From the NCBI RefSeq assembly GCF_947172395.1, contig NC_069091.1, forward strand, positions 558,001-622,000: a DNA stretch of 64,000 nucleotides, read 5' to 3'. Origin of the DNA: Bicyclus anynana. Lineage: Eukaryota; Arthropoda; Insecta; Lepidoptera; Nymphalidae. Positions 24,232-36,200 of this stretch are shown piece by piece (position 1 is the first letter of the stretch; each line of letters starts with the position of its first letter). The notes below the pieces were generated by a model. It saw only the letters and a program-made list of their open reading frames with translations. It had not been told where the DNA came from and searched no databases. The translations under genes and the position numbers were made by a program.

Positions 24232-24424
24232 TTGTAGTTTACTGAAGAATAAAGGCCTTTTATAAAGCTTTTATGCTAATTCAAGGAAATAGGACCTACA
24301 TAATGACCATTCTAAATAAAGTCAACTTACTTTTTTCATTGAATTAATATGAAAGTGTGACTTTAAATCGAATTATCATTTTTAAAAAAAATTACTAACG
24401 TAAAAGCTGCAAATATGTATCATT

Positions 24425-24895
24425 ATTATCAGCCGATGTCCACAGACATAGGCCTTTTGTAGGAAATCCCAAACATCACGATCCTGAGCCGCCTGCATCC
24501 AGCGAATCTCTGCGACTCGGCTTAATGTAAGTCCACCTGGTGTGGGTCGACCAACACTGTGCTTTGTAAAGCGGAGTCACCATTCCAGCACCTTGAAGCC
24601 CCAAAGTCCATCGGCTCTTCGTACTCTGTGCCCCACCCATAGCCACTTCAGCTTCGCGATTTGTTGAGCTATGTCGGTGACGTTGGTTCTTCTGCGGATC
24701 TCCTCGTTTCTGATTCGATCATGAAAAGATACTCCTAACATAGCTCGTTCCATCGCCCGCTGTGTGACTCTGAGCTTCATTCGAGCCATGACTTCGTATG
24801 AGGCCCATAGTTAGCGACCAAAACTCAGGACCATAGGTACTGGCAACATACTGGCAACACGCATTGTTCGTAGAATTTTGTCTTCAGGAACTGAG
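24425..24895 (-). mobile_element. RTE-type LINE reverse transcriptase remnant
   Basis: The minus strand encodes, from 24789 down to 24577, LRVTQRAMERAMLGVSFHD, RIRNEEIRRRTNVTDIAQQI and AKLKWLWVGHRVRRADG, the conserved C-terminal region of RTE-like LINEs. A weaker upstream part (to about 24895) shows remains of the preceding segment with a stop and frame shift. The region down to 24425 matches the 3' end, including CAGCCGATGTCCACAGACAT. It is inactive. Confidence 0.85.
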
Positions 24896-26179
24896 GAATT
24901 TCGGACGAAATAGATTAAGAAGCTGTGTTGTGTAAAAAGTGCGCGAAATATACAATGTTCACGGAAATTGCACTTTGCTCGCAAACGCTTGTTTCTAGCT
25001 CCTAGTGCCAATCGAGGTGGGAGGCGCCAAGTACGGTTAACTTGGCGCCGAGGTGAACCGTGCTAGACTATGAAAAATTGCCTGGCGAGTTTGATATTTG
25101 TAATTATTGGAATTACCCGATATTCTTTAGCTTTAGTTTTAGCTTCCTTAAATTAAACGCAAACGTGACATATTTCATAAACGCACAAATAACAAAGATT
25201 TTTGTAATTTTGTTTGAACGCCCATACAAATCCAACGATCAATAAGATCAACGTCATTTCATGCCGTTTTGTAATGGGGCGTTTTTCAGGGAACCGTGGA
25301 AGTATCGCAAATCCCTATAGCTCCGAAAATAATGATCGCAGATATCCTGTTACTTTTATAAAATTGCTTTCCTATTAGCATACTCTTAATTTATGTTTAA
25401 TAAAAAAAATACTGTCAACATGCCTCCTACTGTCGTAACACAGTCTTTACGACTAATTGGAGGGGAATGAGAATATTAGTCATATTTCAAAGAAATATTA
25501 CCAATAAAAAATATTTGTAGTAGATATCGTAATACATTTTGAAGAAAAAAAAATTCTTGTATTAAAAATTCAGCACCTCCCATTCATTTTTATTAGCAAC
25601 AATATTGTAACTACAAAGAATAGACACAAGTTTTATACAAAGCTGGATACCTACACTTCAGTTTCATACTTCTTTTACAGGATATTTTTTTAAATCGGGT
25701 CATCTTAATATAAAAAAAAAAATTATTGCACTATAAGCTTCTTCTATAAAACAAATACAGAATAAAGAATGATTCAGAATGAAAATGAGTCTTTACAAGC
25801 TACGGGGTGAGTCCGGTGCCCGGTGAAACCCATTAAAAAAAAAATTTTTTTTCTTTTGTATTTCAAGATTTAAAACTAACAAAAATGGAGAATATTGATT
25901 ATTTTTAAATGTTTAGCTAAGTTAGGCTTTCTGTATTCTCCGTTAAAAAGAAAAAAATACTCGTGAAATAATTATTTCGATACGATAATTAGTTCCCGAG
26001 ATGTAGAATTTTAAAATGATTTTTGATTTTTGATTTTAATTTTTGATTTTTGATTTTAATAAAACGCCGCGCTCCGTGATTACATCGTCCGACATTAATT
26101 TGCTCGGCCAGTATAGGCATTTTATTCTACTGCCTTACCTACTGACGAACTAATGGTTAGAATTAAAAAAATGTTTTTG
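24896..26179. other. Intergenic DNA, repeat-like debris
   Basis: No gene recognised. A short TTTTTGATTTTTGATTTTAA minisatellite lies at about 26020-26060. Several phrases (for example CCCTATAGCTCCGAAAATAA near 25312) look like old repeat copies that I cannot classify. Confidence 0.3.
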
Positions 26180-26640
26180 TGTTGATAAGCCCATTTATCG
26201 AGGAAGGCTATAACACTATAAGCTACATAACATCACGCTACGACCAATAGGAGCAAAGCACCGATCAAAAATGTGGCCAAAACGGGGAAAATAATGTTCT
26301 GCCGTCGCGTCGGCTAGTCTTCTTAATGTGTGTCTATAGTGATTTGTGATGTGTACGAGTAAATGCGGAAGGTCATTCTCACAAAATCTCGAAAACCGCT
26401 TGACCAAGATGAAATTTGGTAGGGAGGTAGTCTATAATTAGTAGGTATCTGCTAAGAACCTATTTTGCGATAGGGCCGCATTAAAGAGGTCTAGAGGCTC
26501 TCACAAGTTTGTATGAAAGTCTTTCATTTATTATGCTACAAACTTGAAACTTAGCAGGGAGTTGCTTTATAGTTTTTAGATGTCTGTTACAAACTAATTT
26601 TGCGACAGGGCCTAGTTGGTAACATTCTCCATTACGTAAA
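26180..26640. repeat. Old interspersed repeat with internal duplication
   Basis: The section has phrases typical of a widespread lepidopteran repeat: CCCATTTATCGAGGAAGGCT, ATCACGCTACGACCAATAGG and AACCGCTTGACCAAGATGAA. The part GGTAGGGAGGTAGT..TTTTGCGATAGGGCC at about 26420-26474 recurs in diverged form as GCAGGGAGTTGCTT..TTTTGCGACAGGGCC at 26554-26611. No coding function. Confidence 0.5.
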
Positions 26641-27344
26641 TTATTACCCTAATAGTCGAATAATATGGAGTACCTATAAAAAATATGGAGTATTTTTATA
26701 TTTTATCTCTTATTTAGTTTTTGTGAACAGTTTTTAAAATATTTAAAAACTTATAACTCCATTTTTGTGGAATAATATTGAAAATTACTGATGCGACGCT
26801 TCGTGTCGTAGTGACTCAAGAATGTCTTTGTTTTTGAATTTTGTATTTAGAGCGGCTGCGACATCGTCGTGTTCCGTGCGCTCTATCTGCCTATTATTGA
26901 TTAATCTCTGGTATAAGATGGTCACCCAAAGATTTTTTTTAAAAGTTAAAACTATTCAAATTATAACTAATTAAATACTATTCAAATTATAACTAGCGTT
27001 TTATCCAATATTTACGGGACAACCTGATTATGACAGTAACTATACCTTATTTGTTAATATTATTAGATATATTGAATCCTACTACAAAGGGGATATGGGA
27101 TATACAAAGAAAGAGTACATAAATGCTTAATAGTATTATACTGCCTTTGATTAAATATAGGTACGTCTCTATAATCAAAGTACACTGCATGTTTAATCTA
27201 TGGATTATTCCATTTTTGAACTTTCATTCATTGTTGTTCTTTAGCTCACTCAATCAAGTTTCTCTGTCTGACTTTACTTCATGTTCATGTTCACTCTCTC
27301 TTCATTATTTTGCCAGTTTGTCTTTGCCATGGGGGTGAAACTTC
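26641..27344. other. Intergenic DNA, nothing recognised
   Basis: AT-rich sequence with no supported gene or clear repeat. Confidence 0.3.
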
Positions 27345-27799
27345 CGCACAGTTCGCTTACGTAAAATATTTTGTATGAAGTGCTGTCTTCCAGCGCTCAC
27401 GGTACAAAAACTTAAGCGAAGTTTTCTCAGGCACAATATAGATGGCACGCATGAAGCACATTATTTGAGTTTTAAAATATGACAGTTTAGCTGTCTTTGA
27501 ATTTTTTCTGTTGTTACTATAGTGATGTTTATGTTATGTCAATAAAAAGTCAGCACACAATCGGGATCAGAGTTTAATTTAAAACATGGTGACAGTGGTG
27601 AACGAAAAATATTAAAATAAGATGTAATCGGTACAAATAAGTGTTTATAATGGGTATTACTTGTGGATTTGGTGTGCATAGTGAATAATTAACCATGGAA
27701 CATGCTCGACCACCATCGGAATTATGCTCAGAAGGCGGCCCGGTGTGTCGCGAAACGGCGTGGCGAAAATGTCGCCAGCAATTTTACGAATTCTTAAAG
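27345..27799 (+). mobile_element. LTR retrotransposon fragment with gag start
   Basis: A probable LTR end (containing AATAAA near 27541 and ending about 27585) is followed by TGGTGACAGTGGTGAACG, which has the position and look of a primer binding site. An ATG at 27695 opens 35 codons, including WRKCRQQFYEFLK, resembling the start of retrotransposon Gag. The frame stops shortly after 27799 and no pol region follows, so the copy is dead and 3'-truncated. LTR borders are not resolved. Confidence 0.45.
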
Positions 27800-28452
27800 G
27801 TGATCAGTGGTTATTTATAATCATAAACGTCAATAATCATAGTTGGTGCACTAATGTTATCAGGCTGCTGAAGTGCATTAAGATATTTTCATAATCACAA
27901 AAGAAAAAATAAATCGTTGAATAATAAGAATCTTCTTTTCTTTCTTTGATTAAAAATCCTTGAATATTTAAAGTATTATTGCAATTTGTTTTTCTTACTT
28001 CTATATATTTATAAAATTTGGCTATTTTAAATATTTGGGTACATTAGTATTATATAGTGAAATAGGTGATTTTGTAAATATTATGTTTATGTTAAATTGT
28101 TTTCATTAATAATTCTTATATAAGAATTAAGGAAAACAAACAGCAATAGTCATACAACTAAAATATAGATTGTACTCGTAGAGAGAACGCCATCTATGGG
28201 TAGCCAATAAATCTAATTAGAATGCGCCATCTAGTGATCAAGGTACATAACTTTTCTTAACCGAAATGAGAGTTGCGTATCTATCTCAATATATAATGTA
28301 TCATCTATGGTCTTTGCTTTGACTCTTTGTCGCTGTAAAAAATATTGGCGCGTCTACTCTAATTTAACCGGCTTCTTTAATACTTTACTTTTTGTACGTT
28401 TTAATATTGATTCATTCCAATTTACTTATAATTTGCAACAAATAAGTACAAA
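27800..28452. other. UBR7 upstream region
   Basis: AT-rich DNA containing two GCCATCTA words (about 28190 and 28227) of repeat type. It must contain the UBR7 promoter, but I see no clear core element. Confidence 0.3.
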
Positions 28453-31400
28453 ATGGAAACCGAACCGCAAAATACCAGTGAAGATGCCGAATTGGCTGAT
28501 TGCGATGGGGAAAAAGTTGTGACAATGATGGACGTGTTGCAAGAACAAGAAGATTTCGAGGAAGATGCTAACGCCGTGTTGGGCGCGTCCGATGACAAAA
28601 ATTGCACGTATTCTAAGGTAAAGCAGAAGCTAAATCTTATGAGCTAATTTAATAATCGTCACACAACGTATTGTAAGCCTTCAACCAAAGGTCAGAGTTA
28701 ACGTTTTTTAACAGCTGCGACTTAGCCGTCAATGGCGTAGAGTGCATAGTAAAAACCTTTTTGTTTTGAATAATGTTCGAATATTCATGAAAGCTGTACT
28801 AATAATAACTTTGATTTCATGATCTAATTGTAACATATCTTTTGAAGACATGAAGTATTTAGTTAAAGACTGCAACTGAGTACTTATTCTTTTCAATAGG
28901 CCTAGTATGCGCGCTATTTGCCTTGAATGTGTTAAATTGAAGTCCTAGTTTTCCAGTATTGTCTACTACTACTCATCCTACCATACCATACCATACTGTT
29001 GGTCCTTCGGTTTTACATTGGTGTGTAAAACAGAAAGAACTGCAGCAATACCCGCTTATTCCGTTTTTTTACACCAGAAAGTACCTAATCTGTCATCTTA
29101 CCATTACATTGAAAGCTAACTTCCCAGAATATATTGGACTATACAACAATGCAATCTATTTTATTCATTATTCAAGCAATACCTTATAGTTGTTTTACTT
29201 TATATTGTATTGCTTGAATAATAATAGTTACACTAGTCACACTTTATTATATAACTAGCGGACTCAGTCAAGCTTCGCTTTGATTTATGTGCACTTGTTC
29301 CCTAACCCTACTCTACATTACTCTACCCCTACCCAACCACTTGACTCTTTGTTTGTATGGGAAATAGAAAAGGGATATTATATAGATGTAAGCTATGGAT
29401 ACCCAGTTTGGGCATAGCCTTAGTTGTCAAGTGACTCATAGGGAGTCTGATTTTACTTTTGATTTTCCATATACTGGATATAGTGATTTACCATGTAGTA
29501 GCACCTCTCGCCTAGAAAGTCACTTGATACCTTTATGAATGCTATCCTTTTCCTCATATTTAGATATGGTGTGCAAGGCTATTGTAATTTTTTATTGACA
29601 TAACATGGAGCTGTGGACTTGTGGAGTATTATGAATGATATTTAAACGGGTACATACAAAATTTTGCCCCTAACAGCTGACTTCACTTCTCATCTCGCAA
29701 CTTCAGTCTCGTCGTGACCACGATCCATGCAACTGGGTCGAAATATCGACAATAAAAATCTCGTCGTTTTATCGTGGTATGTACCCGTTTAAATATCATT
29801 CATAATGAACAACCACGAAATAAGTTTAAAATCATTTGTGGAGTATTAATTTTGATGAAGGGTAAATGAGTGTATTTTAATTTTTTTTATTAAATTATTA
29901 ATCTCTTTCCAGGGCTACATAAAAAGACAGGCAATTTATGCTTGTATGACTTGCTGTTCCGAAGCCAAAGATGATCCAACCAAAAGAGCAGGTGTATGCC
30001 TTGCATGCAGCCTAGTCTGTCATGAGAACCATGACCTCATAGAATTGTATACCAAGCGCAACTTTAAGTGTGACTGCGGAAACCCAAAATTTAACTCCCA
30101 CCCATGCCATTTCACTCCAGATAAGTCAGACTTAAATGAAGAAAATAATTATAATCACAATTTCAGTGGCTTGTATTGTGTTTGTCAAAGGCCTTATCCC
30201 GATCCAGATTCTACAGTGGATGTAGATATGATACAATGTGTAATTTGTGAGGATTGGCTTCATGCAACTCACTTAGAAGCCACTGTTCCTGACAATGATC
30301 AGTATTCTGAAATGATTTGCAAGGGTTGTATGGAAAAAAATTACTTCTTACATGATTATAGCAATTTAGCCATCAATGGTGATGTGGATGTAGTGTCAAA
30401 TGGAATTGATAATGCTAGCCAACTATGTAATGGTGATGCTAAACTAGAAATAATAAAAAGTGAATCTGTTAATGATGTTGAGATGACAGAGAAAGCTGTT
30501 ATAAATGGTTCAGATGACATAAAAAGTAATGAAGAAACTACTGAAGTTACTGCAAATGGTGGTTGTTTTGATACACCAATGGAAACTGATGAAAGAAATG
30601 TACTAGACACAAATAGTACTGAGTTAGACAATGAAGAAAATAATACATCAGTTAGCATTGATAATGCAGTAGATGACACTATAAAGGATATTGGTATTTT
30701 ATCTGGAAATAATGATAAAGATATAAATCATCAACATGAAAGTACAATTCAAGAAGAACATAATAAAAACAAGGAGTTAACAAGCAAAATTAGTGAAACT
30801 GAAAATGCTGGAGAGGTAGAAAATACTGAAAAAAGTGAAGAGCAACTAAATGAAGAAAGATTGCTAGCTGACCCTGACGACAATAAAAAAACAAACTCAG
30901 AAACAAATGGCGAAAACAATGTTCCTTCAGCAGGTACTGTAGCAAGTGATGAAAACATTACAACAACAAACACCGAAAATAATAAAGTCAATGAAGAAAA
31001 GGATACTGAAGTCAATGAGGAAAAGGATATTGAAGTGAATGAGGAAAAGCATACTGAAATCAATGAGGAAATGCATACTGAAGTCAATGAGGAAAAGCAT
31101 ACTGAAGTTAATGAAGAAAAGCATACTAAAGTCAATGAAGAAAAGAATACTGAAGTCAATGAAGGAATGGAAACTGATGAAGAAAAGCACACTGAAGTCA
31201 ATGAGGGAATGCAAAATAAAGACAATGAAGAAAAGCATACTGAAATCAATGAAGAAAAGCATATAGAACTTAATGAGGAAATGCATACTGAAGTCAATGA
31301 GGAAATGCATAATGAAGTGAATGAGGTAAAGCATACTGAAGTCAATGAAGAAAAGCACAAAGAAGTAAATGAAGAGAAGCAAAATGAACTTCATGAAGTA

Positions 31401-32147
31401 CAACATAACGATGAGAAGCAACATAATGAACTCAGTGAAGAACAGCACAGTGACATCAATAAGGAACAGCTAAATAAAGACAATGAGGAACAACACAATA
31501 ATGTTAATGAAGAAAAGTATAAAGAAATAGATGAGGAAAAGCATGTTGATGAAAGTTTACCAACAGATACTGCTTCAATGGAATCCAAAGAGACAGTTAA
31601 CAACAATGAAAGTCACAACGGTGAAACAGAACTGGAGAATAATGAAAAATATACTGAAAAACGAAAATTATCTACAGAAGACATTCCTGAAACAAACACC
31701 AAAAAGGCAAAATTAAATGAAACTAATGAACCCTGTGTAAGACCGAAAGGAGTTTGTAAATCACTCAAAGGCGCAACCTTTTGGCCTTCCACATTTCGAC
31801 AGAAACTGTGCACTTGTACAGAATGCATTACTATGTACAGGGACCTATCTGTTCTATTTTTGATTGATCCAGAAGATACAGTAACTGCATATGAAAATTT
31901 AGGAAAACTGAAGATCGACGGCAAACCTGCTACCCAATATGAAAAAGGACTGCAAGCACTGTCATCATTGGATAGGATTCAACAAATAAATGCCTTAACA
32001 GAGTACAATAAAATGAGAGACAAATTGTTAGATTTCCTAAAAAGCTTCAAAGATAAACGACAAGTTGTCACAGAGGATGACATTAGAGCATTCTTTGCTG
32101 GAATGAAACCTAAACGTGAGCCCGACGGCGTATATTTCTGCAGATAG
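28453..32147 (+). CDS. UBR7: UBR7, UBR-box/PHD putative E3 ubiquitin ligase
   Basis: Two coding exons: 28453-28617 (AAG|GTAAAG) and 29913-32147 (TTTCCAG|GGC), phase 0, giving about 799 residues. The family recognises N-degrons or histone tails and is linked to histone H2B monoubiquitination. The UBR box covers about residues 62-124 (ACMTCC, CLACSLVCHENH, YTKRNFKCDCG). A PHD-type finger covers about 141-198 (GLYCVCQRPYPDPD, MIQCVICEDWLHATHL, CKGC). The conserved C-terminal domain is at about 663-799 (TFWPSTFRQKLCTC, ITMYRDLSVLFLIDPEDT, YENLGK). Human UBR7 is about 425 residues; the excess is an acidic low-complexity insert, including an octapeptide repeat at about residues 413-600. The 1.3-kb intron carries repeat elements. 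Long antisense ORFs over the repeat are shadows of its composition. Confidence 0.93.
29168..29223. repeat. Hairpin in UBR7 intron 1
   Basis: Arms ATTATTCAAGCAATAC and GTATTGCTTGAATAAT are perfect complements separated by about 24 bases. It lies within the intron and has no coding content. Confidence 0.65.
29628..29806. mobile_element. Fold-back element in UBR7 intron 1
   Basis: Terminal inverted arms of about 28 bp: ATTATGAATGATATTTAAAC.. on the left and ..GTTTAAATATCATTCATAAT on the right. The interior carries GGGTCGAAATATCGACAATA and CTCGTCGTTTTATCGTGG, phrases repeated widely in lepidopteran genomes. No ORF. Confidence 0.7.
30984..31545 (+). repeat. Coding 24-bp repeat in UBR7
   Basis: About 20 imperfect 24-bp units (consensus GAAGTCAATGAGGAAAAGCA plus TACT) encode the octapeptide EVNEEKHT and variants such as EINEEMHT and ELNEEMHT. 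All length changes preserve frame. The tract is acidic with regular Lys/His. It lies between the PHD finger and the C-terminal domain and is not part of the vertebrate protein. Confidence 0.9.
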
Positions 32148-33295
32148 ATGATCTGAATTTTTTTATTATTATTTGACATTCAATTTCCTTACTAATTTTC
32201 TAATTTAAGTTTAAATCTCTTTTGTATCCCTTTATGCTAGAAAAGCATGGAAGTTAAAGAATTAATAGCTCATAGAGTATCAAACAAATTGGCCAATTTG
32301 AGTCCTTGAAACATACTATGTTGATGTCTTTAGCTTCCATGCTTATTCTAGTCTTCTAGTATTTAAAGATTAAATTTATATTCATACACAAGTTTATTTT
32401 TATTATTTATAAAATTCAATGCCCGTTGAGTCTCCTCAAAACTGTCGACTTTTTTTGCAATAACAGAAACTTTATTTACAGTCAATAGTGTAATGATTAT
32501 TTTTTTTTATATATTACTTAACAGACGCTACGCGTTTTCTCCCGTATGGTGTCTGTTTCAATAGAAAATATTGCCTATACTATGACACTCACAAGCAGTG
32601 TGGTTGGTAAAAAATCATCAAAATCTTTCGTTTAGTAGACCTACATACCTTTATAAAGCAGTATAAACCAATTTTAGGTATTATTAACTTATATCTGCCT
32701 CGCTTGTCCAGTGGTTATAATATTCGGCTCACTGCGGAGCCGTATATGCTGAATCTCCTCTTAGAATGAGAGGGGTTAGTCCAATAGTCCAACACGCTGG
32801 CCCAATGCTGATTGGCAGAATACACACTCAAAGAATTAGAAAATTCTCTGGTATGTAGGTTTCCTCAAGATGTTTTTCCTTCACCATTTGAGACACGTGA
32901 TATTTAAAATGCACAATACTTTAAAGACCGGATTCGAACCCACACCCTCCGGAATCGGAGGCAGAGGTCATATCCACTAGGCTATCTAGGCTACTAGGCT
33001 ATATATAGGGTATACTTTGTAGATTCTGGGTTACTGTTGCTTAATTTATAAAATTTTCTTGACAGCCTTTTTGACCTATGTATTACAGCACAAATGCTTG
33101 TCCTGTGGCTCCATGATGTCCTGGCTCGAGCTATGAAATATAATTCTTTCGAGAAATGCCATTTGCCCAAATTGGAACAGATGATCGTTATATCGATATA
33201 GCCAAGAGCAACGAGTATAATTTATGGGTTTAAAATAAAACAAGTATAGTCGCGTAGGAGTAAGATAATTAAGTTTAATGCAAAGGAAGCGTCGA
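32148..33295. other. UBR7-OTUB1 spacer (tail to tail)
   Basis: The 3' ends of UBR7 (+) and OTUB1 (-) face each other here. A possible poly(A) signal ATTAAA for UBR7 lies near 32370. The phrase AAAAGCATGGAAGTTAAAGA near 32250 and TAGCTTCCATGCTTATTCTA near 32331 form a loose inverted pair. A SINE occupies 32690-32995. Confidence 0.4.
32690..32995 (-). mobile_element. tRNA-derived SINE, well preserved
   Basis: Read on the minus strand from about 32995: tRNA-like box A (AGCCTAGTGGATATGACC), box B (GGGTTCGAATCCGG), then a body with ATATCACGTGTCTCAAATGG, TGAAGGAAAAACATCTTGAG, TGCCAATCAGCATTGGGCCA, GCGTGTTGGACTATTGG and a CCTCTCATTCTAAGAGGAGA palindrome. This is the reference copy for the family; fragments occur at 4540, 19380, 34985, 40245 and 48590. 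Confidence 0.85.
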
Positions 33296-36200
33296 TCACG
33301 CGTACAAGATGTCGTAGTGGCCGGGCCGGTACAGCAGGTGCACCAGCGGCTTCACGCCGTCGGGGAAGTCGTGCGCTATCACCTGGACATACAAACATTT
33401 TACATTATATATGTACTACTACTAACTGACTGAGCAAACGATGTTCTAACATATAAAGGGCAAATAACACAATCTAACCCAAGTTGTGGAAAACACATAC
33501 AGTGAACAAAAAATACTCCAGCCCTACTCGATGTGTACTGTTTAAACAAATTATAAAAATTATATACTCTAATCTTTAATTTTTTGTTGGTAAACCACTC
33601 TAGTCATTTCACACCTAGGAATAAATATAATTAACTTAAGAATAAGTTAATTATATCTTAATGAAAATAAATTCGATTATAAGCTTTCAACAATTAGATA
33701 TAGTTAATATATTTTGAATAACATTTTATAGACAAACAATACATAATTTAGTTATGAAATGACATGCGTTAACTAACTTTTCTAATTTGTATTTTAATTG
33801 GTAAACAGTATAGGAAGGTCAAAGAAGAGATGGTTGGATTGTGTGAAAGAGGACATGTGTGTAAAAGGTGTGGATGATGAGTTGACGAGTAATCGAGACA
33901 GATGGAAGAGATTGACATATTTTTCTGACCCCACTTAAGTGGGATAAGGGTAAGGAGATGATGATGATTTGGTAAACAGTATAATACATACAGGGCTGTA
34001 GTATAGATTAAAACTTTTGTAATAAATCCTACTTTTAATTTTATGTATGTATTTTTATCTTTTTTACTGTGGGAGTAAAAAGTTACAGGTCAACAAAAAA
34101 ACTTACACTAATATGAAACACTATCAGACACCGCGCGGTTTCGCCCGCGTGGTTCCCGTTCCCGTAAGAATATGGGGATAATATATAGCCTATAGCTTTT
34201 CTCGATAAATGGGCCATCTAACACTGAAATAATTTTTCAAATCGGACTAGTAGTTCCTGAGATTAGCGTGTTCAAACAAACAAGCTCTTCAGCTTTATAA
34301 TATTAGTTAATTGTAACAGCTTTCATTTGAATAAATTAAATAATAATGTCTGGGGAAGAGAAAAGGACATATTGTCGACCAATAAGGTCTGTACCGGAAA
34401 TATAGCTCTCTCTCTCTTGTTGCAATTGGGTGATATCTTTTCATTTTATTTACACACGCAGCATTATTGGTCGACTCTCTTATTTGAAAAGCCAATGGCA
34501 AATACCTGGCTGCCCTCCCCCCGGTCCATGTACTTGACCCGGACGCCCGCGTTGAGCGCGTTGCTCAGCGCGATGATGTGGATGTGGTCTGACTCCTTGT
34601 ACATCGGCTCCACCTCCTGCGTACAACACCGACTGTTAACCCATTTGAATACAGCAGGGTTTTTTAAAACTTTCGGCTCCACGAACCTCTGTTAAAATTT
34701 CCAAGTGACAGCGAACTCCTTACAAATTAATGAGCAACCCAAAGGTTTTTATTTGAATAAAAGGTAGCACATAAAATACCAAAAGTAATGTCTTTGTAAT
34801 ATTAATGTGATGGGTGTGCTTATTTCTAGTCACAAATGGATTCAATGTTAGGAGTAATTTTGGACAATTCCTTAACCTTAATTCTGACTTGGTACCAGTT
34901 ACGTAAATCTTGTCGCGAACCCCCTGCCGTCGAATGGCGAACCCCTAGGGGTACCAACTCTTCAACTACCAACTTTTCAATTATGTGCATTTTAAAATAT
35001 ATACCTGAATATCACGTGTCTCAAATGGTGAAATGGTGAAGGAAAAACTTAGTGAGGAAACCTGTATGGTGGGCTAATAACCTCTAACTTTGGGAGGAGG
35101 CTCGTGCTCAACAGTGAGCCGAATATGTTTGTTAATGATGACACATAGATATTCGGCGCGATTATGGTGCTTTAGTTGTTTGACATACATAATCAAAAAC
35201 TGCTGAGAACAAATTAATTGAACTCAGACATATTACCTTTGGACTTGTATTGCACTTAAATTCAGAAACAAAATTGTCTGTCATTTTTTGTATGGGGGCG
35301 AGGTAAACTCACACATTGTAAATGTTTAATACCAATAAATATATCCTGTATCCACAATTCACACACAACTATAAATTTAAATCGTAATGCACACACATGT
35401 AATTTAAGACACTGAAACGTTGATATAGATGCTGTTTGTATAATATAAACATGTGATTGTGATCTTGAACTTTTGCAGAATGGTAACATGTAGCAAGGCA
35501 GGTCCTAAGGTAATTTGTCTGAGGTAAGGATGGAAAGTCATCGGTAAATAACAGAATTTTACTTTGCTTTTTTTTGCAGACGTGAATCAACTTAAGAATA
35601 TAAAACTTATAATTTTTAAATATGACCCATATTACCCTTGCTCTCCAATTAGTCATGAACCCATAACCACTGTTGGGTTCAGCCACAAGGAGCGATGGCG
35701 TGCACAAGGTTTTGGACTAGGGTAAGCATTACTCAGACATGTTATACGGATAGGGTACACAGTGCATTTTTGTTCCTATGGAGCCATTATACTTAATAGC
35801 ATACCTGTCTACAAAACTCGGTAACTGTGCGAGGTCCCTCAATGAAGTTCTGATAAAAATCATGCTGTGTCTGCAGCTGGCCTGATGTGATGAGGCGAAG
35901 GTACACCACTATGTAGTCAGAGTAGGCCTGCTTGTTAAACTTGCTGTGGAGCTCCTCCCGGATGGAGTCCAGCTCATCAGGTGAGCCACCTGCATGCTCG
36001 CCCACTCTTTGTACTACTTCCATAAACTAGAATTAAAATTTTATGAATCATTAAATGAAATAATAGCAGTAGTTTGGGAATTGTTTTACAGACCATCTTG
36101 TGAAGACCAACATGCCATATTTTAATGCTAAAGTTGCATATATGCATTTATCCTACTAATTGCATCTTTATAGTTTTTCAATTTAAAGCTCGACTAAGCA

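Noticed and set aside
30749..31448. Long minus-strand ORFs (203 and 173 codons) over UBR7
   Set aside because: Ser/Phe- and Phe/Leu/Ile-rich shadows of the acidic repeat; no start context or homology.
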